Of a stretch of DNA of 64,000 nt, positions 22,588 to 34,188 are shown one piece after another. The stretch is from positions 1,862,001 through 1,926,000 of the forward strand of contig NC_087074.1 of assembly GCF_026151205.1 (NCBI RefSeq). The letters are read 5' to 3'. Source of the stretch: Bolinopsis microptera (Eukaryota > Ctenophora > Tentaculata > Lobata > Bolinopsidae). The position numbers and the translations under genes are program-made. Within the stretch, counting starts at the first letter, position 1. Each line of letters starts with the position of its first letter. Below the pieces are notes generated by a model that was given only the letters and a program-made list of their open reading frames with translations, was not told the DNA's origin and ran no database searches.

Positions 22588-23492
22588 GTGTTTGTCTCTC
22601 TTGGTACTGCATGTCATGTTTCTTTCTCTGATGCTAGTACAGGTATTGATGAGCACAAGCAACTATGTGGCCCAGGATCATTATATGTAATGACTCGTCG
22701 TAGCCAAGCACTGTTCCACCATCGTATCGATGCAGGCGAGATAACTGGGCTGCGCTACAGTATAACATTGAGATTAGTCAGTTCCCTGAATAGAAACGCT
22801 ACATGTATCATTGGGGACTCGAACACCGGCGGACTGAAATTCGGTTCTGATCCTGCCAAGTCATTCGGCAAATGGCTTCCTGGAAAACGATTCTTTGCCC
22901 CAACTGTCGATAGCATTGATCCTTATGTGTCCTGTGGCTATAGAAACTGTGTTATATTGTGTGGGGTTAATGACCTGAAACAAACAGATGTAAAAAGCCA
23001 AAACGATATTGATATAATCTACAACCATCTAGTTTCAAAAATTGCCCAGATTCAATCTATTAATCCGGGTGTGCATGTATATGTTTGTCCAACAATTCCT
23101 TCTAAACGTGCTGATTTAAATAGAAAGCTTATATACTTTAACAGTTTGATTCGATGTAGGCTGCTCCCGTCCAATTTTGGTGTCAGTTATGTGGATGGAT
23201 TTGATGAGTTCTGTGATAGGGATGGTCTCCTTGACCGCTCTCTCTCTCTCGCGACCTCAACAAATACCAAAAACCGGACTTCCTTCACCTCAACTGGAGG
23301 GGACTAGCAAAGTTAGGTCAATTTATTCGTAACACTGTTCTTCTCAGGATTAACGGTGGTATCGACAAAAGGAAGAGGAGGTCCACAAGGGTAGACGATA
23401 GATCCTACAGGGATGCGACTGCTGGAAGAGAAACTGGTCCTGTTGTTCCTGCTGCTGCTAGTCAGGGTCACGTGGATGGTTACCAACCATGA
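22588..23492 (+). CDS. LINE ORF1: AlkB-like fragment plus SGNH esterase (frameshifted)
   Basis: The first 62 residues match the C-terminal half of AlkB-type 2-oxoglutarate/Fe(II) dioxygenases: SLGTACHVSF, GPGSLYVMTRRSQ, FHHRI (iron-binding His) and RYSITLR (2-oxoglutarate-binding Arg). From residue 72 an SGNH hydrolase follows, with IGDSNTGG (nucleophile Ser) and CGVNDLK (block III). The Asp/His pair (PDFLHLN) is found only in another frame after a slip in the CTCTCT tract near 23237-23250; in the first frame a stop comes at 23305. The continued frame ends at TGA 23490-23492. The AlkB N-terminal half with the first His and Asp is missing, so the element is probably truncated at 5'. The start codon is therefore not original. 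The esterase may act on lipids or proteins; its role in retrotransposition is unclear. Confidence 0.65.
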
Positions 23493-23725
23493 CTCCCCTC
23501 ATTAAGGAGGTATGTCCTGTCTGTTCTAAGAACATAGTCATCGGCCAAACAATAGTTGAATGTTTTCACTGTGACTGCATAATGCACCATAAATGCTATC
23601 GCAAATCAAATCCAAATAGCCAATCTAATGAGTTTTACTGTACTCGTTGTATCCATTTAGACAAGGTTAAATACAGTTCCCATTTAAACTACTCACTGAC
23701 AATGACGACGACGACAACAACCTAG
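23489..23725 (+). CDS. LINE PHD-type zinc finger segment
   Basis: ATG 23489 overlaps the stop of the upstream frame as ATGA, a layout suited to termination-reinitiation. The peptide has CPVCSKNIV, VECFHCDCIMHHKCY and FYCTRC, giving a C4-H-C3 zinc-binding pattern of PHD type. The frame then runs into ACG/ACA repeats and stops at 23725. The endonuclease frame is already open in a neighbouring frame, so this is probably the N-terminus of ORF2, or the end of ORF1, broken by an indel. Confidence 0.65.
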   Translation: MTPLIKEVCPVCSKNIVIGQTIVECFHCDCIMHHKCYRKSNPNSQSNEFYCTRCIHLDKVKYSSHLNYSLTMTTTTTT

Positions 23726-26700
23726 ACGAATACACAACCAAAATCTCAAATACTTTAAATGATTGTAACTCATACACTGCATCTGACCTTACAAATATTC
23801 TCTGCAACCAAGTAAAGAAACAATCATCTATTCTCTTTCAAAATATTGATGGAAATAAATCAAATTTTGACAACCTTGCCATTGAAACCTGTAGGTACAA
23901 AACAAAATTCTCCGTAATAGCCCTAGCTGAAACCAACACTGGAAAAGAATTAAGCAATCTATTTCAGCTCGACGGTTATAATAGTTACTATCAGGACACA
24001 GCACCTAACAAACAAAAGGGCACTGGAGTAGCCCTTTATGTTGACGATAAATTAAATGCTACTGTAATTGAGAATATATCACAAGTCACAGAACATCTAG
24101 AAATACTTGTCTTATCATTAAGTAACGAAGATCAACCTGTTAATGTAGGTGTTTTGTATCGTCCACCAAGTGGCTGTATTTCCCAAGCTCTAGTTGAACT
24201 TTCTAACCTTCTTGATCACATGCCGAAGTTTAGTTATCTAGCTGGAGACTTTAATATCGATCTTCATGATAAAGATAACAAAAATGTTCAAAAATATGAA
24301 GAAATATTATTCAGTAAAGGATTTTGTCCGTTAATATCTATTGTTACCCACGAAAAACCAGGCTGTAAAGCATCCTGCATAGATAACATTATTACTAACG
24401 ATATTGAGAATGTGATTACTTCAGGCACCCTAAAAGAACGAATAACTCATCACTCACCTATTTTTAACACATTTAACTGGAATGTTGAAGTCAACTCTGA
24501 AAAAACTTCTTTTAAACAATATTACGACTTCTGTCAATCAAATGTTAACGGCTTCCTAGTGGATCTTGAAGATGAGCTTAAAACTAAAACAATCCATAAC
24601 TTTACTGAATTCCATGACACTTACAAAAACTGCGTCGAAAAATCGTTTAAATTAGAGACCCCGAAAACCTCTAAGAGAACTGTTCAGGTTAACCCTTGGA
24701 TAACTCCCGGTCTCATTTGCTCAATTAATAATCAGCATAAACTGTACGAAAATTGGGTTGAGATAAGAAATAGAAAATGTAAACTCGGGGAAACTGATAA
24801 CAAGGGCGGCATTTGCCAGTGCCCTGAATGCTCACTAAAACGTAGTCGCTACCTTATCTACAAAGAATACAGAAAAGTCCTAAAGAAAACACGTCAAACT
24901 GTGAAAACAGAATACTTCTCTGGTAAATTTGCTGAAAATAGCGGTGATAGTAAAAAGACCTGGGAACTAATAAATCGTATAAGAGGTAAACGGCGGCGTG
25001 AAATAAAGCCGCTGTTCACCATAGACAACGTTAAGATAACAAATAGAAGGATCATAGCAAACGAATTCAATAAATATTTTGTATCATTAGCCTCTGACCT
25101 AAATACCGCTTACAATGATCTTGGACAAATTAACATAAACAGTATACCTAGTTTCTATGATTATCTACCGCTTTCAAACACTTCCAGCATTTACATGCAT
25201 GACTGCACAACAGACGAGGTTAGCAAAATCATATCTGAACTTAAAAATGGCAAGGCAAGTGACATACCGATTCATGTAATTAAGCAGTCCTCTAAAATAG
25301 TTACTCCTTTACTCACTGTACTGTATAACGAATGTATGAAGGATGGCATATTTCCAGATGACCTTAAAGTTGGAAGGATTAGTCCCATTTACAAGAAAGA
25401 TAACCAGGAACTCCTTGAAAACTATAGACCTGTATCAACGCTAGCTGTGTTTGGTAAAATATTTGAAAAGATTATATTCAATAGATTATACAGCTTCTTT
25501 CATTCACAGAACTCCTTATATGAAAACCAGTACGGATTCCGTAAAAATCACTCGACCAGTTATGCCCTAAATTACTCAGTGAACCACGTAGAATCTTGCC
25601 TCAAGAAAAAACAACACGTTCTTGGAATATTTATTGATCTTAGTAAAGCCTTTGATACAATATCACATGAAAAGTTACTGCATAAGTTAGAAAATTATGG
25701 AATCCGTGGAAATGCAAATAACCTTATAGCAAGTTACCTGTCGAACAGATACCAGTATGTCTCGGTATTAGGTGAAGAATCCGAGAAACTTCCAGTAGTC
25801 TATGGAGTGCCGCAGGGGAGCTGTCTTGGTCCCTTACTTTTTATTATTTATATTAATGACATCCGTAACTCATCAATTATAGGAAAGTTTATACTATTTG
25901 CCGACGACACTAACATATTTATAGAAGACACATGTGTCAAAAGACTATACGAAAAAGGAAATGAAGTTCTATCATTTGTGTACAAGTATATGAAACTAAA
26001 CTTATTACATATTAACATTAAGAAATGTTGTTTTATTCATTTTAAACCCTCACGGGCCAAAGAGGAAGTAGAAAATGACGAGAACATACTAACTTTAAAT
26101 AATGTAGTTATTAAAAGAGTTCAAGAAGCTAAATTTCTAGGCGTTATTATTGACGACCAACTTAACTGGAAATCACATACGCAGTCACTTAACTCAAAAC
26201 TTAAATGCGAAGTAGGAAAGCTGTGCAGAATACGACACATTGTCCCAAAGCAGTATTATAAGGATTTATATCATACTCTATTTGAATCACATTTAGGATT
26301 TGGAATATCTGTGTGGGGTGGTATTAGCAATAACCGACTTGAACCTATCTTTAAAACACAGAAAAAGTGTATAAGAATTCTGTTTGGGGATAGAGAAGCT
26401 TACCTAGAGAAGTTTAAAACGTGTGCCCGAACACGACCTGTTGATAAGCAAAGACTGGGGGTGGACTTTTACCAAAAAGAACACTCCAAGCCCTTGTTTA
26501 AAACCCACAGGTTGTTGACGGTCCACAATCTGTACAAGTACACTTGTCTCTTAGAACTATTCAAAATTAATAAGTTAGAGGAACCATTATCACTGTACTC
26601 ATCATTTAACAGGTCACCACGACGAGAGGATTATTTCATTACATCACAACCATCCTCACAATTCATCTACCAATCATCCTACATGTGGAACAGCTGTCGA

Positions 26701-26844
26701 CAAACATCAAGTAAGATAAGTTTTAATACTCCGACAAACGGGTTTAAGAATATATTGAAAATTGCCTTACGAGAATTGCAATTCAAGCATGATACACTTG
26801 ATTGGTGTGAGCTTAATTTTGCCACAAATGAGCTCAAGTTCTGA
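23671..26844 (+). CDS. LINE ORF2: AP endonuclease and reverse transcriptase
   Basis: The frame is open from 23671 to the stop at 26842, about 1057 codons. The endonuclease part shows ALAETNT, GTGVALYV, GVLYRPPSG, LAGDFNID and HHSPIF, which are the usual APE-type blocks. The RT part shows GRISPIYKK, NYRPVSTL, YGFRKNHST, FIDLSKAFDT, YGVPQGSCLGP and the catalytic FADDTN, followed by a thumb and the terminal WNSCR-type motif. The block order is that of the CR1/Jockey group. No ATG begins the open region, consistent with an upstream frame break separating it from the PHD segment. The protein would nick target DNA and prime reverse transcription from the RNA 3' end. Confidence 0.9.
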   Translation: MQFPFKLLTDNDDDDNNLDEYTTKISNTLNDCNSYTASDLTNILCNQVKKQSSILFQNIDGNKSNFDNLAIETCRYKTKFSVIALAETNTGKELSNLFQLDGYNSYYQDTAPNKQKGTGVALYVDDKLNATVIENISQVTEHLEILVLSLSNEDQPVNVGVLYRPPSGCISQALVELSNLLDHMPKFSYLAGDFNIDLHDKDNKNVQKYEEILFSKGFCPLISIVTHEKPGCKASCIDNIITNDIENVITSGTLKERITHHSPIFNTFNWNVEVNSEKTSFKQYYDFCQSNVNGFLVDLEDELKTKTIHNFTEFHDTYKNCVEKSFKLETPKTSKRTVQVNPWITPGLICSINNQHKLYENWVEIRNRKCKLGETDNKGGICQCPECSLKRSRYLIYKEYRKVLKKTRQTVKTEYFSGKFAENSGDSKKTWELINRIRGKRRREIKPLFTIDNVKITNRRIIANEFNKYFVSLASDLNTAYNDLGQININSIPSFYDYLPLSNTSSIYMHDCTTDEVSKIISELKNGKASDIPIHVIKQSSKIVTPLLTVLYNECMKDGIFPDDLKVGRISPIYKKDNQELLENYRPVSTLAVFGKIFEKIIFNRLYSFFHSQNSLYENQYGFRKNHSTSYALNYSVNHVESCLKKKQHVLGIFIDLSKAFDTISHEKLLHKLENYGIRGNANNLIASYLSNRYQYVSVLGEESEKLPVVYGVPQGSCLGPLLFIIYINDIRNSSIIGKFILFADDTNIFIEDTCVKRLYEKGNEVLSFVYKYMKLNLLHINIKKCCFIHFKPSRAKEEVENDENILTLNNVVIKRVQEAKFLGVIIDDQLNWKSHTQSLNSKLKCEVGKLCRIRHIVPKQYYKDLYHTLFESHLGFGISVWGGISNNRLEPIFKTQKKCIRILFGDREAYLEKFKTCARTRPVDKQRLGVDFYQKEHSKPLFKTHRLLTVHNLYKYTCLLELFKINKLEEPLSLYSSFNRSPRREDYFITSQPSSQFIYQSSYMWNSCRQTSSKISFNTPTNGFKNILKIALRELQFKHDTLDWCELNFATNELKF

Positions 26845-28007
26845 TTTATGTGAGTTACTAAAATGACCATATATCTTTTCTCATACATATAACCACTGCA
26901 CTCCAACCAAAAACATTACTTACACCATACTCCACAAATGATATATATATATATACACAAACACACTAGTACCGAGCAATCGCACTGTAAAACATGCTCA
27001 CGATACACTCAAAATTGGAAATATTCAACGGCTTGTATATGAAACTTACACTTACACTCAGTGTACACCCAGTGTTAACTAGTATTACACACTGGTAAAC
27101 TCTACGTAACGCGCGAAAATAATAATTCTATGGCGTTTTCATTGTCACATTTCACGTCGACGGGATTAAACGCGCGTGCGCGTAACATCTTATCTTACTG
27201 CTATCTCAACGAATAAACACACAACGACTTTGACAATTGACCGACGACTTAACGATTGTGAGTTATGACGGACTTAACTGTATGGGTCAACTACTAAAAC
27301 TGCATTGTATACTATCTTAATCATTATACTGGACATGAGATGACGAAGTATCTTGAGCAGCACTTTATACCTCCATTTAGAACTTGATTAGTCACGAACA
27401 ATAGAATCATTATAAATCAATACAATAAAACATCTTGATCAATAAATGCCTAGCAGCACCAGACAGCAGCCGTGTACCTTTTTCGACTCCACGGAGTCCC
27501 TGATGGACTTTTGTTTACTTTTGTTAATAATTTGACCGCAACCTTTCTTTCTCGAAACACAAATCCTACTGTACTTCATTACAGTATTAAAATAATATAA
27601 TATAAAGCAAATCATGTGAATATATGACTACGAAATAGATCTATAGACTTGTCCATAATATTTAATACCGTATTGATGGTTTTGAATTTTGTATATTGAA
27701 TTTTAATGTGAAGCGTTTACTCTTCCCCCTCGGCAATTAATTAGAAAGTTAGATTAATGACAATAATTGCCAAATGACGTAGTAGATATAGATGTTCAAT
27801 GTTGTAGAGTGATTTCAAGAGTAGTGGTCCACAGGGGCCCGAAAAAGCCGTACAGGCACTTGGGTCCTTATCCTTGTCACTAGTCCCAATTGGATTCACT
27901 TTACACAAAACATGAACGTTTACAATTTAGACGTACACATTGGCACGATATTTATTAGAAAGCAAACAGTATAAAATAATACGTGCGTGCGCGGCTTGAG
28001 CCGCGCC
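26845..28007. other. LINE 3' flank and unique AT-rich sequence
   Basis: It holds an AT dinucleotide tract at 26940-26956 and otherwise no recognised gene or array. Confidence 0.45.
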
Positions 28008-28399
28008 GCATAACAATTAGACTGACCTGAATTTTCACTTTTTCGTCCGATCATCTTGGAAAGTTTTTTGTACATCCCCATAGACGTAAATAGTAACCAA
28101 AAAAATTATTATTGAAAAATTCGGAAATTTAGGTGTTCCCCAAGCCGTTTCCATGACAACCGCTCTCGCGAACCTCAGAAATCTGGAAAAATTCGATATC
28201 TCAGGACCCATTGCACCTACAGAGCTAAAATTAGGCTTAAAAGATGCGGAATCAGCACATTTATATGAGACTTATTAATAAACATATAGCCTAAAGTGCT
28301 CACTTTCGTCAAAAATTGCAAAAAACACATTTTTTGTACATTTCCATGGCAACCGCGCCCTAAAATTTGGATGTGCATCTCTATTTTTCAGTCAAACTA

Positions 28400-30790
28400 T
28401 GAACAGCTCAGAACTACAGGGGGATAACTACAGGGGGAGAACTAGAGGGGAGAGAACAGCTCAGTACTACACCCGAGGAAGAACTACAGGAGGGAGAACA
28501 GCTCAGAACTACAGGGGGGGGGGGGGGGGGGGAGAACTACAGGGGGGAGAACAGCTCAGAAGAACTACAAGGGGAGAACAGCTCAGAACTACAGGAGGGA
28601 GAACTACAGGGGGAGATCAGCTCAGAACTACAGGAGGGAGAACTACAGGGGGAGAACGGCTCAGAACTACAGGAGGGAGAACTACAGGGGAGAGAACAGC
28701 TCAGAACTACAGGGGGAGAACAGCTCAGAACTACAGGGGGAGAACAGCTCAGAACTACAGGAGGGAGAACTACAGGGGGAGAACAGCTCAGAACTACAGA
28801 GTACAGGGGGAGCACTACAGCGGAGAGAACAGCTCAGAACTACAGGGTGGGAGAACTACAGGGGGGAGAACAGCTCAGAACTACAGGAGGAAGCACTACA
28901 GGGGGAGAACAGCTCAGAACTACAGGGTGGGAGAACTACAGGGAGAGAACAGCTCAGAAGAACTACGGGGGAGAGAACAGCTCAGAAGAACTACAAGGGA
29001 GAACAGCTCAGAACTACAGGAGGAAGAACTACAGGGGGAGAACAGCTCAGAACTACAGGAGGGAGAAATACAGGGGAGAGAACAGCTCAGAACTACAGAG
29101 TACAGGGGGAGCACTACAGCGGAGAGAACAGCTCAGAACTACAGGGTGGGAGAACTACAGGGGGGAGAACAGCTCAGAACTACAGGAGGAAGCACTACAG
29201 GGGGAGAACAGCTCAGAAGTACAGGAGGGAGAACTATAGGGGCAGAACAGCTCAGAACTACAGGGTGGGAGAACTACAGGGAGAGAACAGCTCAGAAGAA
29301 CTACGGGGGAGAGAACAGCTCAGAAGAACTACAAGGGAGAACAGCTCAGAACTACAGGAGGAAGAACTACAGGGGGAGAACAGCTCAGAACTACAGGGTG
29401 GGAGAACTACAGGGGAGAGAACAGCTCAGAACTACAGGGGGGAGAACTACAGGGGAGAGAACATCTCAGAAGAACTACAGGGGAAGAACAGCTCAGAACT
29501 ACAGGGGGAGAACAGCTCAGAACTACAGGGGGAGAACTACAGGGGGGGAGAACAGCTCAGAACTACAGGGGGGGGGGGAGAATTACAGGGGAGGGGGAGA
29601 ACTACATGGGGGAACAGCTCAGAAGAAACTACAGGGAGGGGGGAGAATAGCTCAAAAGAACTACATGGGGAGAGAACAGCTCAGAACTACAGGGGGAGCA
29701 CTACAGGGGGAGAACAGCTCAGAACTACAGGGGGAGCACTACAGGGGAGAGAACAGCTCAGAACTACAGGGAGGGAGAACTACAGGGGAGGGGTAACTAC
29801 AGGGGGAACACTGACTTACTTGACTTAAGTCGGCTTCTTGGTCCGAGCAACTACAATTCCTCGCCACACGTCGCGGTCAAGCATAACAGATCTTATCTCT
29901 TCAACACAGGAAAGGCTGGTGTCCTTCTTTAGCATGTCCAGAAACGTAAGGTGGGGCCTCCCCGGTCTCCTGTATCCATGCTGAGGGTCCCAGAACAGAA
30001 GTTGGTTTGCCAGAAGGTCGTCATGCCTGGCTACATGTCCAGCCAGTCTCATTCTTCTGGAGGCTATCATCGCTGATGGCTTGGGGATGTTGCCGTATAA
30101 ATCACTGTTGTTGATGATTTGTGGCCAACGTATGTTCAAGGCCATCCGGAGCATTCTAGTGTAGCATCCATTGATCCGCTTAGTCATGGATTGGCTTATC
30201 GTCCAAGCTTCAGAGCCGTACAGGAGTACAGGCTCAACCGCTGCTCGAAAGACACGGATCTTTAAGTCCCTGCGCATTCCAGACTTCCAGGTTGTCTTTA
30301 ACTGATGACAGGCCCCCCATGCCTTTGCTTTCCTAACATCAAAGTCCTTCTCCGCACTCATTATTCTGCTTCCAAGGTAGACAAAGTCATCTACTTGCTC
30401 TATCTCCTGCCCACTTGCTGCTTTAATGACGGTAGAGTCAGACTCAGCGAGATTGACTCTGATGTACTTCGTCTTACTCTCGTTGAGGTGAAGTCCAACG
30501 GAGTTAGCAGCCAGCTCCACACTGAGGAGAAGATCTTGCGCTTGCTCTGCGGTGTCTGTTGTCAGTGCAAGATCGTCACTACTACAGGGGGAACAGCTCA
30601 GAAGAAACTACAGGGAGGGGGGAGAATAGCTCAAAAGAACTACATGGAGAGAGAACAGCTCAGAACTACAGGGGGTGAATTACAGGGGGAGCAGCTCAGA
30701 ACTACAGGGAGAGAACAGCTCAGAACTACAGGAGGGAGAACTACAGAGGAGGGGGAGAACTACATGGGGGAACAGCTCAGAATTATGTAG
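28400..30790. repeat. Purine-rich minisatellite (gagaacagctcagaactacag)
   Basis: The repeat modules gagaactacaggggg and agaacagctcagaactac alternate irregularly, with G runs of 4-18. Two parts, 28400-29815 and 30583-30790, are separated by the RT fragment. The long Arg/Thr/Gln frames across it follow from the repeat composition and are not credited as genes. Confidence 0.9.
29825..30582 (-). pseudogene. LINE reverse-transcriptase C-terminal fragment
   Basis: The minus-strand frame begins inside the RT active site (only SDDLAL remains of the YADD box, near 30575). It runs through GLHLNESKTKYI, VYLGSRI, LLYGSEAWT, RRMRLAGHVARHDD and GRPHLTFLDML to a stop at 29825. That is about 250 residues of thumb and C-terminal region of a LINE RT of a different type from the copy at 22.6-26.8 kb. 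Both edges lie directly in minisatellite sequence. The frame is intact, so the capture is fairly recent, but the catalytic core is missing. Confidence 0.8.
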
Positions 30791-31290
30791 TTCTAAGCTG
30801 TAGTAGTTCTTCCTCAGGTGTAGTACTGAGCTGTTCTCTCCCCTCTAGTTCTCCCCCCTGTAGTTATCCCCCTGTAGTTCTGAGCTGTTCATAGTTTGAC
30901 TGAAAAATAGAGATGCACATCCAAATTTTAGGGCGTGGTTGCCATGGAAATGTACAAAAAATGTGTTTTTTGCAATTTTTGACTAAAGTGAGCACTTTAG
31001 GCTATATGTTTATTAATAAGTCTCATTTAAATGTGCTGATTCCGCATCTTTTAAGCCTAATTTTAGCTCTGTAGGTGCAATGGGTCCTGAGATATCGAAT
31101 TTTTCCAGATTTCTGAGGTTCGCGAGAGCGGTTGTCATGGAAACGGCTTGGGGAACACCTAAATTTCCGAATTTTTCAAAAATAATTTTTTTGGTTACTA
31201 TTTACGTCTATGGGGATGTACAAAAAACTTTCCAAGATGATCGGACAAAAAAGTGAAAATTCAGGTCAGTCTAATAACAATTTATGCGTT

Positions 31291-32128
31291 TAGGGGCTGG
31301 AGTACGCGTGTTTACAGATTAATGAATTGTTGCATTGTAAATATTTAAAGTTGACGATATATTATGATTTAATAGTATATTTTTCAAAGCTGGCTTTGGA
31401 CTTAGGTAAAATTATAATTTATTTATTTAAAAGAAAAAACCACTGATAGTTTTTAATTTACATAGTCGTATAACTATAATCAAGTTAATCCTGTTTTCAA
31501 GAATGCGCGGCTTTGGCGGCCAGTTATTGACTTGAACATAAAATTGAATTTTAAATAGAAATGTGAATGTATTAAAATTTAAAACTTTCAAAACGGAGGC
31601 TTATAAATATTATTATATTATGATTGTAAAATAAAGGATAAAATTTTAAATTTGTTTCACTAAAAAAATTTGTTTCACTAATTGCTAATGTTCTTTGAAA
31701 TAATATAGACTCTTGAATTGGGCCAGCTGTCAGACAGCTGCTGTCTGTCAGTCCAAGACTGCGTAACTAAAAATGATAAATAATGTTATTTTGTTAAAAC
31801 GCAGAACAATTTGTTTCTCTATATTCTGTCTTAGTTATATTCATATAGTATATAGTAGATATCAGTATGCTGTTTTTAGACACAAAGGGAAATACACAAG
31901 TGAGGCTGTAAAACTTCATCACAATAGTCTTCAAAACATTTGGAACAATCACTATATCAAACAAAATTCGTTCTTTAAATCCAAAATGTATATCAAATTT
32001 TAAAATGACCACTATTAATTACCACTAATTGTAAAAATGTATCCAATCAAGAATATAAGAAATTGTGAATCATTCATTATATATAAGGTTTTACACGCCT
32101 GCTAAAATTATATTGAATACTCCCCAGC
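31291..32128. other. No gene; upstream region of the FIT gene
   Basis: AT-rich sequence. Two overlapping opposite frames at 31773-32012 have no recognisable domain and look fortuitous. A promoter was not identified. Confidence 0.4.
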
Positions 32129-33686
32129 ATGACTATACCTGTCACTAACTGTTTAGCTGCAATATACATTGTTGGAGTTGTTATTGGTAGTCTAGCTTCA
32201 GATGCTTGGAAGATTCCATGTTTTTCCATTTTCTGTGACAAGTTCAATATACTAAATCAGGTGAGACCTCTTCACAAAATGCTGTTAAATTTATCATAAT
32301 TCATCTAATTCACACTCCATTTAAAGTGAAATGTTTATCGTTTCCATGCTTGTAATATTGGATGCATTACTTATCAGATCTAAATCAGTTATATTAGTGT
32401 TTCTAGAATTAAATTATTTCTGGTAGTCCAACCTTCAAAAATGTATCTAATTTTTCATTTTATTTCAGTACTTTGTCAAGTTATGCTGGGGATGGTCCCT
32501 ATTCCTGTGTTTAACATTGTTTACTATAAAACTTTGGCGGCAGCTCATTGATAATAAAGATTACTGTGCAGTGTGGCTCCACTTTGTGGCTGGAACATTT
32601 ATTTGGTAAGCTCAGTAAATAAATGTTCTAGTAAATCAATGTATTACAGTTACATTTACAAAAGACCACAATATCTCCTGTGAGGCAAAAAAACATGGAA
32701 AATGAGAGCTAGAAAAATATTCGTCAGGCTCAACAGTCAACACTACCAGACTGCAGCTGGAGTGAGAAACATTATATAAAACATCATAGTAAAATTTATT
32801 TCGGCTGAACCAAAACACGATGGTTAAACCATAATTACATTGGTGGCGTCTAACATGGTTGAGTTGATATCATTCTAAAGATATAAATCTTTACTTTGTC
32901 TGTTGACTTTCATTATTTATTATCACAACTTGTTTGGAATAATGTGTTCAGGTTCACTGGGACAAAATCGGTAGATTATATTAAAGACAGTTACGGGATA
33001 TGTGAAACGGGTGCTAATGTTACAACAGAGTCAAATAAAGTAAAATGCAGAAATGAAATGAATGGTCAGTGGGTACCAGATCTAGATATTTCAGGTTAGA
33101 ATTGTTCTATAATGTAAGTCATGACAGTTGTAATTCTAATGCATAATGTTCTATTAGCACTTCAGCTCTTTATGAGTTTTGTACTATGTTGAAATCATAA
33201 GTTTAATTTCAAATAGTGTGCTACCAGCTCACATTCATTCTACTTAGTTAATACCTAAAAATTCCAGGTCACATCTTCATGATGGTCTTCTGTTGTCTTT
33301 TAATAGCCTACGAAGAGGAGCGTTTCTATAGACCAGAACATTTTATAAAGGCAGTCGAAATAGTGACTCCTGCTGAAACTTTATCAAGTGACAATGAAGA
33401 TGACGAACCAGTTAAAACGATAAAGCGGACTGAGACTGAGAACCAGGAGAAATGTGTTGTGCCTGATGTATTGTTACAGTTCATGGATAGATTTGTTACG
33501 AGTATTGTCTTTGTTATCTTCAGTATTTTTAATTTGATGATGATAATGACGACGCTGTACTTTCATACACCCATTGAGAAGGTGTTGGGTGTTGCTATGG
33601 GTGTTTGTGGGTACGTACTGATATCGTTCAAGTACCCTTGGCTATGTTTCCCTCAAAACTGCAAAACCGTCTCTAGAAAAAAATGA
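32129..33686 (+). CDS. FITM2-like: FIT family (fat storage-inducing transmembrane) protein
   Basis: Four exons (32129-32260, 32469-32605, 32952-33094, 33268-33686) join in frame to 276 residues; human FIT2 has 262. All introns are GT-AG. FIT proteins are ER membrane enzymes of the lipid phosphatase superfamily that cleave acyl-CoA and support lipid-droplet budding. Hallmarks visible are YFVKLCWGWS, the DISGH block (His139) followed by IFMMVFCCLLIAYEEE, and TTLYFHTPIEKVLG (His237). The two His residues match the family's catalytic pair. Several hydrophobic segments fit the expected multi-pass topology. An acidic, Lys-rich loop of about 40 residues lies between the two halves. The start ATG gives a hydrophobic first helix ending SDAWKIPC. 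The neighbour downstream is a TMEM106 gene 500 bp away on the same strand. An AATAAA follows at 33784. Confidence 0.88.
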
Positions 33687-33783
33687 TATTGAACAAAAAA
33701 TAGATTTATTCAGTTGGTTTTTGATTTAAAAAAAGAAATATTTGATGATATTTGTATTTTGTGATTAATTGACAGAAATTTGT

Positions 33784-33789
33784 AATAAA
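33784..33789 (+). terminator. AATAAA polyadenylation signal of the FIT gene
   Basis: AATAAA lies 98 bases after the FIT stop codon and about 400 bases before the next gene. Confidence 0.55.
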
Positions 33790-34188
33790 GTACATGATGG
33801 TGTGCAGTAAATACCTGCTGTGATTAAAAAGGTATTTTGGGGTTTTTAATTTTTAATCAGATCTTTGTTATTGTGTTAAATGTAAGATTATGTTAATGAT
33901 TATGATAATGTACGAACTTTGAAATTTGATATGTATGCTAAAAGTGCACAATGCTTGAGCGTTTTATTCATTCATTAGATTATCTCCAAGTTTTTCTCGA
34001 ATATCGTAATAATTATATATTATCTATTTTCAGCAGAACACATAATAGAGATAAAATTTAAATTTAATTTATAAATCTCTTTTTTAGCATGTTTACGACT
34101 ACGTACTAACGAGAACTCTACAAGTAAAATAACGACTATAAACAACTATAAAGAGTCTGAAGCACTACTAGACACTATTAAGTACTAG

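Larger units (their letters stand above)
22588..26844 (+). mobile_element. CR1-like non-LTR retrotransposon, 5'-truncated and frameshifted
   Basis: The order on one strand is AlkB-like fragment, SGNH esterase, PHD finger, AP endonuclease and reverse transcriptase. Esterase and PHD domains are established for CR1-type LINE proteins. Two reading-frame breaks (in a CT repeat near 23240 and between the PHD and endonuclease segments) indicate an inactive copy, although the RT frame itself is long and intact. The 3' UTR end was not resolved; an AT microsatellite starts at about 26940. Confidence 0.85.
28008..31290. mobile_element. Foldback element of about 3.3 kb with minisatellite core
   Basis: The left arm 28008-28490 and right arm 30785-31290 are inverted copies of about 480 bp, sharing for example gactgacctgaattttcac and ccatggcaaccgcgccctaa-type blocks with their complements. 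The arms themselves contain no gene. The interior is a purine-rich minisatellite interrupted by a reverse-transcriptase fragment. The arms read into the minisatellite on both sides, so the array is part of the inverted structure. Confidence 0.85.

Noticed and set aside
28399-29828. 465-codon Arg/Gly/Thr-rich open frame
   Set aside because: It consists wholly of the purine-rich minisatellite inside a foldback; overlapping frames in other phases are equally open.
31773-32012. Overlapping 72-76 codon frames on both strands upstream of the FIT gene
   Set aside because: No domain, no splice or polyadenylation context, and mutually overlapping; they look fortuitous.
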